Shown: positions 18,773 through 27,928, counted from the first letter of the stretch. The stretch: DNA of 64,000 nucleotides from JBCCTX01 sp964468435 (GCA_964468435.1 CAYXVE010000006.1:1-64000); one strand, 5' to 3'. A program made the numbers and translations. Notes: generated by a model not told the origin, from the letters alone.

Positions 18773-19981
18773 TCAAAATCGGTCTATCACCCAATTCAGC
18801 TCACGTTCGATCGAGGCAGTGAGGTCCACCCTAAGCGCTTCAGGCAGAACTTCCCAGGTATAGGTTTCAACTTCCAGATGATTTGTGATTTTGTTTATTT
18901 TAAGGATATCCAGTACTTTACTAATCTCATCCTGAGTAGAAAACAGATGATGATACTGTTGTACAAATAATGGCACGTGAAAATGCGATCTCCATTCTTT
19001 GATGCCCGGCTCATGTATATGAATTAGTGCTTCAGGAAGATCCGGATACTGTATCAACTTCTCATGCTCATCACGAGCAATGACCTGGTGTAAATAGGTC
19101 GACTCGTTGAAAACTCGAAATTCTTCTTCTATGAATTTGCGTTGCTGAGGGTCATCGGGAAGTGAAGCTTTCAAAGCAGCGCTTATCTGTATTTTACCAA
19201 TTTTGATATCTGCATGTTGCATAGATTCAAAGACAAATGAAGGTTCTTCATAAGCTACTGCAAAGTGGCAGATATCATAACAAAGCTGTATATGATTCCT
19301 TAACACCTCCTCCGCCTGGGAACTATTCATTCCTTTTTCCTTCTTCAGCCAGGTTGTACCCATTGATATTAGGTAGTCCTGGTAAAAGCTCAAAACCTCC
19401 GTAGTATTTTCTATCATACCATCCGGCTCCGGTTCAATATCCAGATGCAGCAACATACCGGTTTCCTCCTGAATGAAATGCATGTGGCTGGCCACCCTTG
19501 CTAGCTGATTAACACTTTGCTCCATTACCTTTTCCCGTTCTATCTCTGAGCGATGCCAGTGCTTATAAGAAATAGGTGAGGTAGAGATCCCTCCATCGAC
19601 GCCTTCAGGAAGAATGGCCTTAAGGATCTCAACCAGACGAATGGTGTAATTGTATCTTTCTCCAGTAGTCCAATCGGGCTTATATACGTCATCTTTAACA
19701 CGTTGGCGGTGAAAACCGCCAAATGGAAACCCATTCATCGTAAAAACATACATATCATGCTCATCAAGCCAGTCTTGGAATGCGTCTAGCGTATAAGGCT
19801 GTATAAGATCACCACTCGCTTTATCTGAGAGACGCAGCCCTATCCCCATGGGTTTTTGCTCAGAAAGGCGCTGTTTGAGTGGGAGTGCATAGGTATTCAG
19901 ACTATCCAATACCTCTTGCCAGGTTTCACCGGGATGTATATTGGTACAGTATGTCAAATGATAGGAGTCCTGTATGTTCAT
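18773..19981 (-). CDS. eboE: EboE: metabolite traffic protein, xylose-isomerase-like TIM barrel
   Basis: The 402-residue protein fits EboE by position and by its TIM-barrel, AP-endonuclease-2-like pattern. It has GETWQEVLDSLNTYALPLKQ and MGIGLRLSDKAS near the N-terminus, then MNGFPFGGFHRQRVKDDVYK, and the barrel strands HLDIEPEPDGMIENT and LCYDICHFAVAYE with acidic and His residues typical of metal-binding sugar isomerases. The reaction is not known. In the cyanobacterial scytonemin system the whole ebo set is needed to bring a precursor to the periplasm. It sits between eboD (113-bp gap) and eboF (47-bp gap), all on the minus strand. Confidence 0.92.
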   Translation of the reverse strand: MNIQDSYHLTYCTNIHPGETWQEVLDSLNTYALPLKQRLSEQKPMGIGLRLSDKASGDLIQPYTLDAFQDWLDEHDMYVFTMNGFPFGGFHRQRVKDDVYKPDWTTGERYNYTIRLVEILKAILPEGVDGGISTSPISYKHWHRSEIEREKVMEQSVNQLARVASHMHFIQEETGMLLHLDIEPEPDGMIENTTEVLSFYQDYLISMGTTWLKKEKGMNSSQAEEVLRNHIQLCYDICHFAVAYEEPSFVFESMQHADIKIGKIQISAALKASLPDDPQQRKFIEEEFRVFNESTYLHQVIARDEHEKLIQYPDLPEALIHIHEPGIKEWRSHFHVPLFVQQYHHLFSTQDEISKVLDILKINKITNHLEVETYTWEVLPEALRVDLTASIERELNWVIDRF

Positions 19982-20094
19982 GAATTCAGCGTAAGAATGT
20001 CAAACTAAGTGATTCATGAAGTTATTGTTTGAAAACAAGACATCAAATTATTAGGTAAAAAATCAGCGGATTTCCTGAGATTGTGTTTTCTTCA

Positions 20095-21279
20095 TTAGCC
20101 TGCCAGTGTCTCCACTGAATGGTTATATGCAAGTTCGTTTACTGCTTGTGCGATAAGTTCTTCATCCATTTCATGTACTTCAACTCCTCTACCTATTCCT
20201 TCCAACAGCATTATAGTAAGTTTGCCTCCAAGGTGTTCTCTGAACTCGCTTAATCCATGTAAAATAGAGTTGGGATGCTCGGGGTCATCCAGACAAGCAG
20301 ATAATTCTGGGACAAACAAGTTAAATCCTAGTCTTTGGATCAATTGAATAATTCTGGTAGTTTCTTTCTCTGTGAGCATTCCAGCTAACTTGGAATACAC
20401 GACATCCAGGGCGATACCTACCGCTACAGCCTCACCATGCCTAAGTTGATAGTTGGTAAGCTGTTCCAGCTTATGTGCCGCCCAATGGCCAAAATCCAAT
20501 GGCCGGGAAGATCCCATCTCAAAGGGATCTCCGCCAGATATGTGATCCATGTGAAGCTGCGCACAACGATAAATCAGTTCCTCCATAGGCTTCATTTCAC
20601 GCTTGTTCAAGGCTTCAACCTGCTTCTCTATTTCAGCAAAAAAACCTGCATCCTTAATCAATGCTACCTTGATCGCTTCAGAAACACCCGCGCGCCAGTC
20701 GCGGTCTTCCAGAGTGGTAAGAAATGATGAATCATTGATTACAGCATAAGGAGGAGCAAAATTTCCTACAAAGTTCTTTTTATTGAAGTAATTGATACTG
20801 TTTTTAACTCCTACGCCAGAATCGTTTTGAGACAAAACAGTCGTAGGTATCCTTATATGTCTTACACCCCGGTGCGCGATGGAGGCTGCATATCCAGCCA
20901 TATCCAATACAGCACCTCCCCCAATGGCTATGATATAGGAATGCCGATCTATGCCATGCTGGTCTACTGCATTCAATATCTTCTCCACCCACTCATGTTC
21001 ATTTTTAACCTTTTCTCCACCCGTAACGATCATAGGGATCCCTACTTTCGCCATTCCTGCTGAGTGGATGTCGGAATACCTTTTTATCTGGTCGAGCAAA
21101 CGAGGATGGGCTTCTGAAACCCCCTGATCGATAACCCAAAAGCATTTAGGTGCAACGGAAACCTCCGGTTCAGGAGATATTAATTCTACCAGACATTTGT
21201 TCTCAGGAACAAAAACCTCTCTTGTGAAGTATACTCCGTATTCAAAAGGAACGCTGAATTTCTGGACAATTCTCTTCAT
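20095..21279 (-). CDS. eboD: EboD: 3-dehydroquinate synthase-like sugar-phosphate cyclase
   Basis: The 394-residue protein is a sugar-phosphate cyclase homologous to 3-dehydroquinate synthase. The NAD site (GGEKVKNE, then IAIGGGAVLDMAGYAAS, then IRIPTTVLSQNDSGVGVKN) is intact. The metal ligands are present as Glu in GVSEAIKVALIKD, His in LDFGHWAAHKLE, and His in LRHGEAVAVGIALD. DHQ synthase makes the carbocycle of the shikimate pathway from DAHP. The ebo member probably cyclises another sugar phosphate, because genomes with ebo normally also carry aroB elsewhere. That second copy cannot be checked in this window. EboD is one of the core ebo proteins and lies between eboC and eboE. Confidence 0.93.
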   Translation of the reverse strand: MKRIVQKFSVPFEYGVYFTREVFVPENKCLVELISPEPEVSVAPKCFWVIDQGVSEAHPRLLDQIKRYSDIHSAGMAKVGIPMIVTGGEKVKNEHEWVEKILNAVDQHGIDRHSYIIAIGGGAVLDMAGYAASIAHRGVRHIRIPTTVLSQNDSGVGVKNSINYFNKKNFVGNFAPPYAVINDSSFLTTLEDRDWRAGVSEAIKVALIKDAGFFAEIEKQVEALNKREMKPMEELIYRCAQLHMDHISGGDPFEMGSSRPLDFGHWAAHKLEQLTNYQLRHGEAVAVGIALDVVYSKLAGMLTEKETTRIIQLIQRLGFNLFVPELSACLDDPEHPNSILHGLSEFREHLGGKLTIMLLEGIGRGVEVHEMDEELIAQAVNELAYNHSVETLAG

Positions 21280-21384
21280 ATCATACTTTATTCTTACAAC
21301 TCAACATAAAAAAATCTGTTAAGTACGGTCTTCTGTAATCCATTAAAAATAAAATATTTTTGATGAAAAAACACTCCTTACAGA

Positions 21385-22290
21385 TCAGGTAACAGCAAAA
21401 CGTTTTGCAAGTATCACTGAAAGTGGTAATAACAACAACACGATACTTCCTATTATCCAGCCTGCAGTAATGGCTGCAATCGAAGCATCCAGTACGATAA
21501 GCGACAAAACACCTGTTTTTACCGCTTTTTGTATATGTTCTGGCTTGAGTGTCTGATAGGCACGCAAAAGGGGTGGAATAACCAGATACAGCAATAACAG
21601 CAGAAAGGGTATTCCCTGTATTACGGGTCTGTTTTTTATCATTCCCAAACCGAAAATACCCAGTAAAACCAATACATATAATACAAAAGCCAGAACAATT
21701 GACTTTCTATTGCCACCATGAACCTCACCCTGACTGATCAGGGTGATGGCTCCAATATACATAATTGGAATAATCGCAATAAAGTATAGTTCTGAGAGAA
21801 CTGAAGGTAGGATACTCACCCCCAGAAGGAGATTACCTCCCCTACACAATCCCATATTTAAAGGCCCTGCCCATACGGAATGCTTGCTCAGGGCATCATA
21901 CAATATTGCTAGCAAACCTGTAGCTGCTGCCATTAGGCCCGAATACAGATTTACAGCAAATGCAGCAATAAACCCAATTATTAATAAAAAAACACCCAGA
22001 ATGACAGCTGACCTCAGCGACACCTGTCCACGTGGAAGGGGTCTTTCAGGTCTTTCCTGTTTATCCAACTCATAATCAAAAACATCATTAAAAACCACAC
22101 CCCCCCCATAGAGTCCTAATGTACTACAGATTAACAGGATAAGCGGGACAATGAATTCAATTTTCCCTGTACCACTGACCATGTATTTCCAATAGCCGGC
22201 AACCGAGATTCCTGCCAAAATATCGGCAACAGCGGTAAGGAGATTAGCTGGCCTTACAAGTTTCAGGTAGGCCATCAATTTTCCACTCAT
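21385..22290 (-). CDS. eboC: EboC: UbiA-family membrane prenyltransferase
   Basis: The 301-residue integral membrane protein has about eight to nine hydrophobic helices and the UbiA signature. The first aspartate-rich motif is NDVFDYELDKQERPERPLPR, and the second conserved segment (DALSKHSVWAGPLNMGLCRG) is of the YDALSK...CRGGN type used to bind isoprenyl diphosphate and magnesium. UbiA enzymes attach a polyprenyl chain to an acceptor at the membrane. In the ebo model this lipidates or handles the precursor for export, which remains unproven. It lies 40 bp after eboB and 105 bp before eboD. Confidence 0.93.
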   Translation of the reverse strand: MSGKLMAYLKLVRPANLLTAVADILAGISVAGYWKYMVSGTGKIEFIVPLILLICSTLGLYGGGVVFNDVFDYELDKQERPERPLPRGQVSLRSAVILGVFLLIIGFIAAFAVNLYSGLMAAATGLLAILYDALSKHSVWAGPLNMGLCRGGNLLLGVSILPSVLSELYFIAIIPIMYIGAITLISQGEVHGGNRKSIVLAFVLYVLVLLGIFGLGMIKNRPVIQGIPFLLLLLYLVIPPLLRAYQTLKPEHIQKAVKTGVLSLIVLDASIAAITAGWIIGSIVLLLLPLSVILAKRFAVT

Positions 22291-22330
22291 AGAAAATATA
22301 TCAATACGATGTGAGTGCTAGGTACCTCGA

Positions 22331-23254
22331 TTAATTGACAATTACATTAGAAGCATCAGTATCGACTCTGGGTTGCTGGCCACGGAGGATAGAGTTGCCA
22401 TTATAGAGCTCACGCTGGTCGATCAGGTGAGGTTCCAACCAGTCAGATTCTTTCATCTGGCCACTTTGCGCGTATGCACCCAGTGGATTCTGATAACAGA
22501 CCATACGTACATGATCTTCGGGTATTCCTCTTTCCAGCATCAGGTGTGCAGTCTTAGGGACTGAAAGCGGATCACTGATCCCCCAGTCCGCAGAACTATC
22601 CACGATGATGCGTTCAGGACCATATTGACGTACAATTTCCACCATACGTTCATTACCCATTTTGGTAAAGGGATAAATCGTAAATGCAGCCCAAAAACCA
22701 CGATCAAGGACTTCTTTGACGGTTTCCTCATTATTGTGATCTATTACTGCCATATGTGGAGCGACGCCATGCTCTTCGATCACATCCATACTGCGAGAGG
22801 TTCCTGCTTTCTTGTCTCTATGGGGAGTATGTACCTGAATAGGAAGATTCATTTCTTTGGCCAAGTCGATCTGCAGACGGAAATATTTATCTTCTGCTTT
22901 TGTCTGATCATCATATCCAATTTCCCCTACTCCTACAACTCCTTCCTTGCATACATATTTGGGCAACAATTCCATTACCTGCTCTGCTAGCACTTCATTA
23001 TTTGCTTCTTTGGAATTCAATCCAATCGTACAATAGTGCTTGATCCCAAACTGACTTGCGCGAAATCGTTCCCAACCTACCAGACTACTAAAATAATCCT
23101 TAAAACTACCTACTTCTGTCCTGGGTTGTCCCAACCAGAAAGCGGGTTCAATAATTGCTACAATTCCTGCTTTTGCCATACGCTCATAGTCATCCGTAGT
23201 TCTGGATGTCATATGTATGTGCGAATCAAGCCACATTTCTTTTTTATGTTCCAT
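22331..23254 (-). CDS. eboB: EboB: TatD-like metal-dependent hydrolase
   Basis: The 307-residue protein is a TatD/amidohydrolase TIM barrel. Metal ligands can be followed along the chain: HIH in WLDSHIHMTSRTTDDYE, Glu in VGVGEIGYDDQTK, His in PIQVHTPHRDKK, His in MAVIDHNNEETVKE, and Asp in IIVDSSADWGISDP. TatD relatives are nucleases or hydrolases, but the ebo branch has no known substrate. It should be cytoplasmic. The start codon sits directly against a 13-bp sequence that is repeated upstream (see the repeat entry), and a 183-bp gap separates it from eboA. That is the largest gap in the cluster. Confidence 0.92.
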   Translation of the reverse strand: MEHKKEMWLDSHIHMTSRTTDDYERMAKAGIVAIIEPAFWLGQPRTEVGSFKDYFSSLVGWERFRASQFGIKHYCTIGLNSKEANNEVLAEQVMELLPKYVCKEGVVGVGEIGYDDQTKAEDKYFRLQIDLAKEMNLPIQVHTPHRDKKAGTSRSMDVIEEHGVAPHMAVIDHNNEETVKEVLDRGFWAAFTIYPFTKMGNERMVEIVRQYGPERIIVDSSADWGISDPLSVPKTAHLMLERGIPEDHVRMVCYQNPLGAYAQSGQMKESDWLEPHLIDQRELYNGNSILRGQQPRVDTDASNVIVN

Positions 23255-23351
23255 TTCAATATAATTTTTAACGATTTACTGTATTAATATCGTGGCGTTT
23301 AAGGTAATGTTTCAATATAATTATTGAAATGACCTGTATCAATAGTATTGA
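23254..23351. repeat. CAATA/TATTG repeats in the eboA-eboB gap
   Basis: TTTCAATATAATT occurs twice, at 23254-23266 and 23310-23322. The second copy is part of a perfect palindrome (TTTCAATA-TAAT-TATTGAAA, 23310-23329), and a shorter palindrome (TCAATA-G-TATTGA) follows at 23339-23351. They could be operator half-sites for a second promoter inside the ebo operon, or an mRNA hairpin. Confidence 0.5.
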
Positions 23352-23437
23352 AGCTTACCTTTCATTTTTATCTACCCAACACCTAATAGCTAAGTGAAGC
23401 TGTGAGAATAAGTCTCAATATACCTATATCCTGTAGC

Positions 23438-24337
23438 TTACTCATGAAATTTCATTTCCCACTTCTCTCCGATATGTTTCCAGTCAATATTCTCCTCAAC
23501 CAGATTCTGTTTCAAATCCGGATATTTCTCCAGTAATTTAGCGGCTTCATTATGCTCGGATTCATAGCAGGTAAGAGCAGCTGCAAGCTGCTGTAGAGGT
23601 TCGGGATGCTGAAATAGCTTTTTCATATCCCCTAAATGCGTTTCCTGAAAGAAGTCAGGAACAGGTTGCCATATTCCTGGTGCTACTTCTCTGCCTGCAG
23701 CCCATCTTTCATGTGCATAATCCGAAATAATCCTTGCCAGTTCTGCATTAGCCCTCCGCTTAATACCTACGATCTTGTAGAGCGCCCTGTCAGTAAATAC
23801 ACATTTCAAGAAAAGCTGATTCCAAGCATTATCTTCCATATAGTCTGCTGGATAGGGATTACTCAACCCTATAGATTCCAGTACTACGGTCATATTGGTA
23901 CGTACACCTTCAGCAGCGAGATCTCTGTACTGCTCTGGATAGGGCAACAGCGGTAAGGATGCAAAGATCGCAGCCTGCTCACCCATATCAGCCGTATCAA
24001 AAAGTTCCATGATCCATTTTTTATGTTCCGCTGCACTTGTAGTTGGTAGCAACAACATAAAATATATACGAATTGCCTGATCTATGGTCCAGTACTGTGG
24101 TTGTAGCTCCCGCCGAATCTGCTGCGCCAGCTCGTATTCCTGATCTGAAAGGTTCAATCTTTTTTTACCTGCAAATCTTGGGGCAGAACTAAAAGCCAAA
24201 AAGAGTTTTCGCCCTGGCCCTTCACTTTCCAATGCTTCAGCCTGTTGTAAAAACCATTGCGTCGCATGGTCGCCAAGTTGACCACTTACTAACTGGTATA
24301 GCCACGACTTTGCTTCAGACAATTTTACCTGCTCCAT
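23438..24337 (-). CDS. eboA: EboA family protein
   Basis: The 299-residue protein heads the ebo gene series. It has no catalytic motif that I recognise and appears mainly alpha-helical. The family signature is seen in the central part: KCVFTDRALYKIVGIKRRAN followed by ISDYAHERWAAGREVAPGIW at about residues 200-225. There is no signal peptide or membrane segment. The role of EboA is unknown; co-occurrence with eboBCDEF is the main reason to link it to the same process. It starts 41 bp after the methyltransferase gene. Confidence 0.9.
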   Translation of the reverse strand: MEQVKLSEAKSWLYQLVSGQLGDHATQWFLQQAEALESEGPGRKLFLAFSSAPRFAGKKRLNLSDQEYELAQQIRRELQPQYWTIDQAIRIYFMLLLPTTSAAEHKKWIMELFDTADMGEQAAIFASLPLLPYPEQYRDLAAEGVRTNMTVVLESIGLSNPYPADYMEDNAWNQLFLKCVFTDRALYKIVGIKRRANAELARIISDYAHERWAAGREVAPGIWQPVPDFFQETHLGDMKKLFQHPEPLQQLAAALTCYESEHNEAAKLLEKYPDLKQNLVEENIDWKHIGEKWEMKFHE

Positions 24338-24378
24338 GTATTTTTATTTTTTTGTATGAGTAGCTTTTTGCAAGATGA

Positions 24379-25116
24379 TTATTTTTCACCTACTACCACC
24401 ACAGACAATCCTATCTGCCTTAGCAATATTTTGTCTATCATTCTGAAAACAGGTACCAATCTGTCATAAATTTTCATTTGTCCTGCAGGAATACTTTCTT
24501 TCCTTAGTATACTTCCCGACAATACCCATCCTAGAATACCTACGGAATTAAAATGAAAATCTGCAAGTACGGGAATCTGATTTTTTCTGAACACTTCCTT
24601 CATGCTACTGCGGGTATAACGGCGAAAGTGATATAAATTTTCGTCAAAACGGTTGTATAATGTTTGATAAGCAGGAACAAGTATAATCAGTCTACCTCCG
24701 GATCGCAAAAGCTTCTTACAGTTCTGAAGCGCCAGTATATCATCTTCAATATGTTCTATAACATTTAAAGCATATGCTGTATCAAAACTTCCTAGCAGGG
24801 GCGCATAAACCTGTTCAAATAAAGGATCTACCAAATCCAGCCGTACAATATCGATCAATTGAGGATGATCTTTGTACTTTTCTTCCAGATGTCCACAGTA
24901 ATTCTCTCTCACATCACTCAAGCAAATATCGTAGCCATTATTCAGAAAAAACTCAGAGATATTTCCAATTCCGCTTCCCACTTCCAGTATCCTTCCGGCT
25001 TTTACGAATGGTTGTATCGTTTCAAACATCCACTGATTAAACTTTCTGGCTTCAGAAACGGTACGCAGTGTATTAAACCCTTCCTGATCTAGTTCCTTGA
25101 AGATAAACTTTTTCAT
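24379..25116 (-). CDS. Class I SAM-dependent methyltransferase
   Basis: The 245-residue protein has a complete Rossmann-type methyltransferase core. The SAM loop is ILEVGSGIGNISEFF (about residue 42), the acidic strand end is YDICLSDVRENY, and the post-motif strands are DTAYALNVIEHIEDD and GGRLIILVPAYQTLYNRFDE. The C-terminal region (FRRYTRSSMKEVF and WVLSGSILRKE) is of the type seen in methyltransferases near glycosyltransferase and polyketide genes. Acceptor unknown. It precedes eboA by 41 bp on the same strand, so it is probably the first gene of the ebo transcript and may modify the same product. That link is inference. Confidence 0.85.
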   Translation of the reverse strand: MKKFIFKELDQEGFNTLRTVSEARKFNQWMFETIQPFVKAGRILEVGSGIGNISEFFLNNGYDICLSDVRENYCGHLEEKYKDHPQLIDIVRLDLVDPLFEQVYAPLLGSFDTAYALNVIEHIEDDILALQNCKKLLRSGGRLIILVPAYQTLYNRFDENLYHFRRYTRSSMKEVFRKNQIPVLADFHFNSVGILGWVLSGSILRKESIPAGQMKIYDRLVPVFRMIDKILLRQIGLSVVVVGEK

Positions 25117-25313
25117 ACAACAGCGATTTTATTCTGAATGCGGGATCAAATAGTTTCGAAACAATATTAAGGGATTCATTTTGAATTTGCCAGCCACATG
25201 GGGGGATAATCCATACAGTACTTATCATATTGCTAGATTTCAATACTATAAGTTATAGGAGCCATTAGCTACAATTAATATTTCATGTATTTTCTTGCAT
25301 GAGAGATTTATCT

Positions 25314-26258
25314 CTATGAGCTATGCTTTACGCGATTAATTCTTCTTTTATACTCTTTTTCCATCACTAATCTCACATCTTCTGCAAGACCACACAATTG
25401 CTGTTCTGGAACTGGTTCTCCCCCGTGAACGATTCGGTCTTTCATCATCAATGCCATTGAAAGATTCATCTTTTCATCCAAATCCAGATTGGGCATTTCA
25501 CTGAATGCTTCAGTGATTTCAGTTGTTGTCAAACTCCGGAATTCAACCTGAAAAGATTCTCCCAGATAAACTTTCCATAATGCGTCAAGCTTCGTAACCA
25601 ATTCCAAAGAGGTATTGCTCTGCTGTATGATACGCTCCCATTCTCGATTTACGTAAAGCCATCTTTTCCTGATTTTTTGCCTCTTAGTGAAGTGCTTGAT
25701 AGGTTTTCTGAGTAACAGGGCCAGTAGCAGCAGAATTAAAAGCCCTGCCAAAACCCCAATAAAGAGTTTTTGGTAGTTTGGAGGATCGGAAATGCTAATT
25801 AACGACTCATTGCGGAGATATGCACCATCAACAAGCAAGGTACTGTCTACCTGCTCTACAAGGATGATAGTATCACTCCTAACCTCGAATAGAGTCTTAT
25901 CTGCTCCCAAGTATCCTTCCACCTCCAATAAAACGGCATGCCGGGAGACCACTTCAAAAGTTCTCAAAATATAATCCCTCCGCAACATGGTATAATCCTT
26001 GAGATCCTGAGGAGGATAATCCCTTTGCGACAGTTTTTCAAAGTTGTAGAAAGCATCTGCAGCATCCCTGACAAAAACTTCCATCTCTCCCGGTATCCTC
26101 ATGGTAAGGCGTAAGGTACATGATTTACCGATGTGCAGCGAATCAGTTTGAAACTTCAGGGTAGCATCCATGTTCTGTGCCTGTAGGCCAAATCCCAACA
26201 AGAAATCCCAGATTATCAAGATATATATTAATATAATCAGCTGCTTGCTTTTGCTCAT
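25314..26258 (-). CDS. Membrane-anchored protein paired with DUF58 (BatD/DUF4381-like)
   Basis: The 314-residue product begins with a hydrophobic signal segment (residues 7-27, ending GLQAQ) and has a ~130-residue periplasmic beta-rich part (TLKFQTDSLHIGKSCTLRL). A transmembrane helix is at about 166-182 (LFIGVLAGLLILLLLALLLR), followed by a ~130-residue cytoplasmic helical tail with LDALWKVYLGESFQVEFRSL. That layout and its coupling to a DUF58 gene resemble BatD- and DUF4381-type proteins of MoxR/Bat operons. The role of those operons in envelope stress or protein assembly is only partly known. The ATG overlaps the stop of the DUF58 gene (ATGA, 26255-26258), which suggests translational coupling. 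Confidence 0.65.
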   Translation of the reverse strand: MSKSKQLIILIYILIIWDFLLGFGLQAQNMDATLKFQTDSLHIGKSCTLRLTMRIPGEMEVFVRDAADAFYNFEKLSQRDYPPQDLKDYTMLRRDYILRTFEVVSRHAVLLEVEGYLGADKTLFEVRSDTIILVEQVDSTLLVDGAYLRNESLISISDPPNYQKLFIGVLAGLLILLLLALLLRKPIKHFTKRQKIRKRWLYVNREWERIIQQSNTSLELVTKLDALWKVYLGESFQVEFRSLTTTEITEAFSEMPNLDLDEKMNLSMALMMKDRIVHGGEPVPEQQLCGLAEDVRLVMEKEYKRRINRVKHSS

Positions 26259-27124
26259 ATCCGGTTTGTCCTTTTCCTGAAAAATCTTTCGATGACAGGT
26301 ATAAATTCATCCTGCGTGTTGATAAAAAGATAGTCTATCTTGTATTTTTTACTTATGCGTATGAGCGCTTCTCTGCGGTGGACCAGGACTTTCTCCACTT
26401 CCCTACCACGTGTAAGCGTATTCAGAAAAACCCATTTCACAATTTCTGACTCGACATCCTCCAAGGGTACGATACCTCTCTGAGGCAAATGTGTTTCTCC
26501 GGGATGAAACAAGTGAATCAAAATCACCTCATGTTTCTGGTGTAATTGTACCAGTTTTCGTTCGTATGATTCATCTATAAAATCAGATATAACGACGATA
26601 ATCCCTCTTTTTTTCATCATACGATATACGAAGTCTAGTGCGGGTTCAAGCTTGGTAAATTTATTTTCCGGTTTAAAGGAGAGTAAAAAGCTGATGCATC
26701 TGAGGATGTGGTTTCGTCCTTTCCTGGGTGGAATATATTTCTCAACACGATCTGTAAAAACAGCCAGCCCTACCCGGTCATTATTCTTCATTGCGGAGAA
26801 AGCTAATAGCGCGACAATTTCTGTTCCTATGCGTAATTTGTTTTCCCTACCAGCTCCATAGTCTTCCGACTTACTTACATCAAATAAAAACAAAAGCGTA
26901 AGCTCTCGCTCTTCCCTGAACTTTTTGATAAACAGTTCACCATTGCGTGCTGTGACGTTCCAGTCTATAGACCGGATATCATCCCCAGGTTGATAGGGTC
27001 TTACTTCATCAAATTCCAGCCCTCTGCCTTTAAATACTGCATGATACTCCCCGGCAAAGGTCCTGTCGACCATTCTCCGTATTTTGATCTCTATCCGCCT
27101 GACCTTCTGGAGAATTTCTTTCAT
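26255..27124 (-). CDS. DUF58 domain protein (VWA-like)
   Basis: The 289-residue protein is a DUF58 family member. The family core is clear: GRGLEFDEVRPYQPGDDIRS followed by IDWNVTARNGELFIKKFREE, then the VWA-like strand LTLLFLFDVSKSEDYG with a DxSxS MIDAS-like motif, and IIVVISDFIDESYE. There is no signal peptide. DUF58 proteins usually work with a MoxR AAA+ ATPase. No moxR gene is present in this window, which is unusual for a Bat-type operon. It follows thyA by 9 bp and overlaps the next gene by 4 bp. Confidence 0.92.
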   Translation of the reverse strand: MKEILQKVRRIEIKIRRMVDRTFAGEYHAVFKGRGLEFDEVRPYQPGDDIRSIDWNVTARNGELFIKKFREERELTLLFLFDVSKSEDYGAGRENKLRIGTEIVALLAFSAMKNNDRVGLAVFTDRVEKYIPPRKGRNHILRCISFLLSFKPENKFTKLEPALDFVYRMMKKRGIIVVISDFIDESYERKLVQLHQKHEVILIHLFHPGETHLPQRGIVPLEDVESEIVKWVFLNTLTRGREVEKVLVHRREALIRISKKYKIDYLFINTQDEFIPVIERFFRKRTNRI

Positions 27125-27133
27125 GCAAATCGA

Positions 27134-27928
27134 TTAAACAGCTACAGGAGCCTTGATAACGGGATAAGGATCATATCCCACTAATTCAAAATCTTCATAT
27201 GTAAATTCAAAAATGGACTTTACCTCCGGATTGATCCGCATGTGAGGTAGCGGTCGTAGATTGCGACTCAATTGAAGAGCCACTTGCTCGAAATGATTGT
27301 GATAAATATGAGCATCACCAAAAGTATGTACAAAAGTTCCATACTTCAGCCCAGTAACATGAGCTACCATCATCGTTAGCAGTGCGTAAGAGGCTATGTT
27401 AAAAGGCACACCGATAAATAAGTCGGCACTGCGCTGGTACAACTGACAGGATAATTTACCCTCAGCTACATAGAACTGAAACATAGTATGACAAGGCGGC
27501 AATGCCATTTGATCAATTTCAGCTACATTCCAGGCATTTACAATCATCCTCCGGGAATCCGGATTTGATTTAATCTGTTCGATCACAAGTGATATCTGAT
27601 CAGTCGTCTTGCCATTAGCCCCTTTCCAGGAACGCCACTGAACACCGTAGACAGGTCCCAACTCTCCATTTCCATCAGCCCAAGGATCCCATATTTTAAC
27701 CTTGTTCTCTTTGAGATAACTGATATTACTCTCTCCCTTTAGAAACCACAATAGTTCATGGATCACAGAGCGAGTATGAACCTTTTTGGTTGTTACAAGT
27801 GGAAACCCCTCTTCCAAATCAAAACGCATCTGATAACCGAAAACACTTCTTGTTCCTGTCCCTGTACGATCTCCTTTGTCGATTCCTTTTTCCATCACAT
27901 ACCTGAGTAGATCGTGATATTGCTTCAT
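27134..27928 (-). CDS. thyA: Thymidylate synthase
   Basis: The 264-residue enzyme has exactly the length of E. coli ThyA. It methylates dUMP to dTMP with methylenetetrahydrofolate. Visible conserved parts are DRTGTGTRSVFGYQMRFDLE near the N-terminus, the nucleophile Cys in ALPPCHTMFQFYV (about residue 146), the phosphate-binding QLYQRSADLFIGVPFNIASY, and HIYHNHFEQVALQLSR near the end. It is the first gene of a three-gene minus-strand operon with the DUF58 pair, a neighbourhood with no obvious functional link. Confidence 0.98.
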   Translation of the reverse strand: MKQYHDLLRYVMEKGIDKGDRTGTGTRSVFGYQMRFDLEEGFPLVTTKKVHTRSVIHELLWFLKGESNISYLKENKVKIWDPWADGNGELGPVYGVQWRSWKGANGKTTDQISLVIEQIKSNPDSRRMIVNAWNVAEIDQMALPPCHTMFQFYVAEGKLSCQLYQRSADLFIGVPFNIASYALLTMMVAHVTGLKYGTFVHTFGDAHIYHNHFEQVALQLSRNLRPLPHMRINPEVKSIFEFTYEDFELVGYDPYPVIKAPVAV

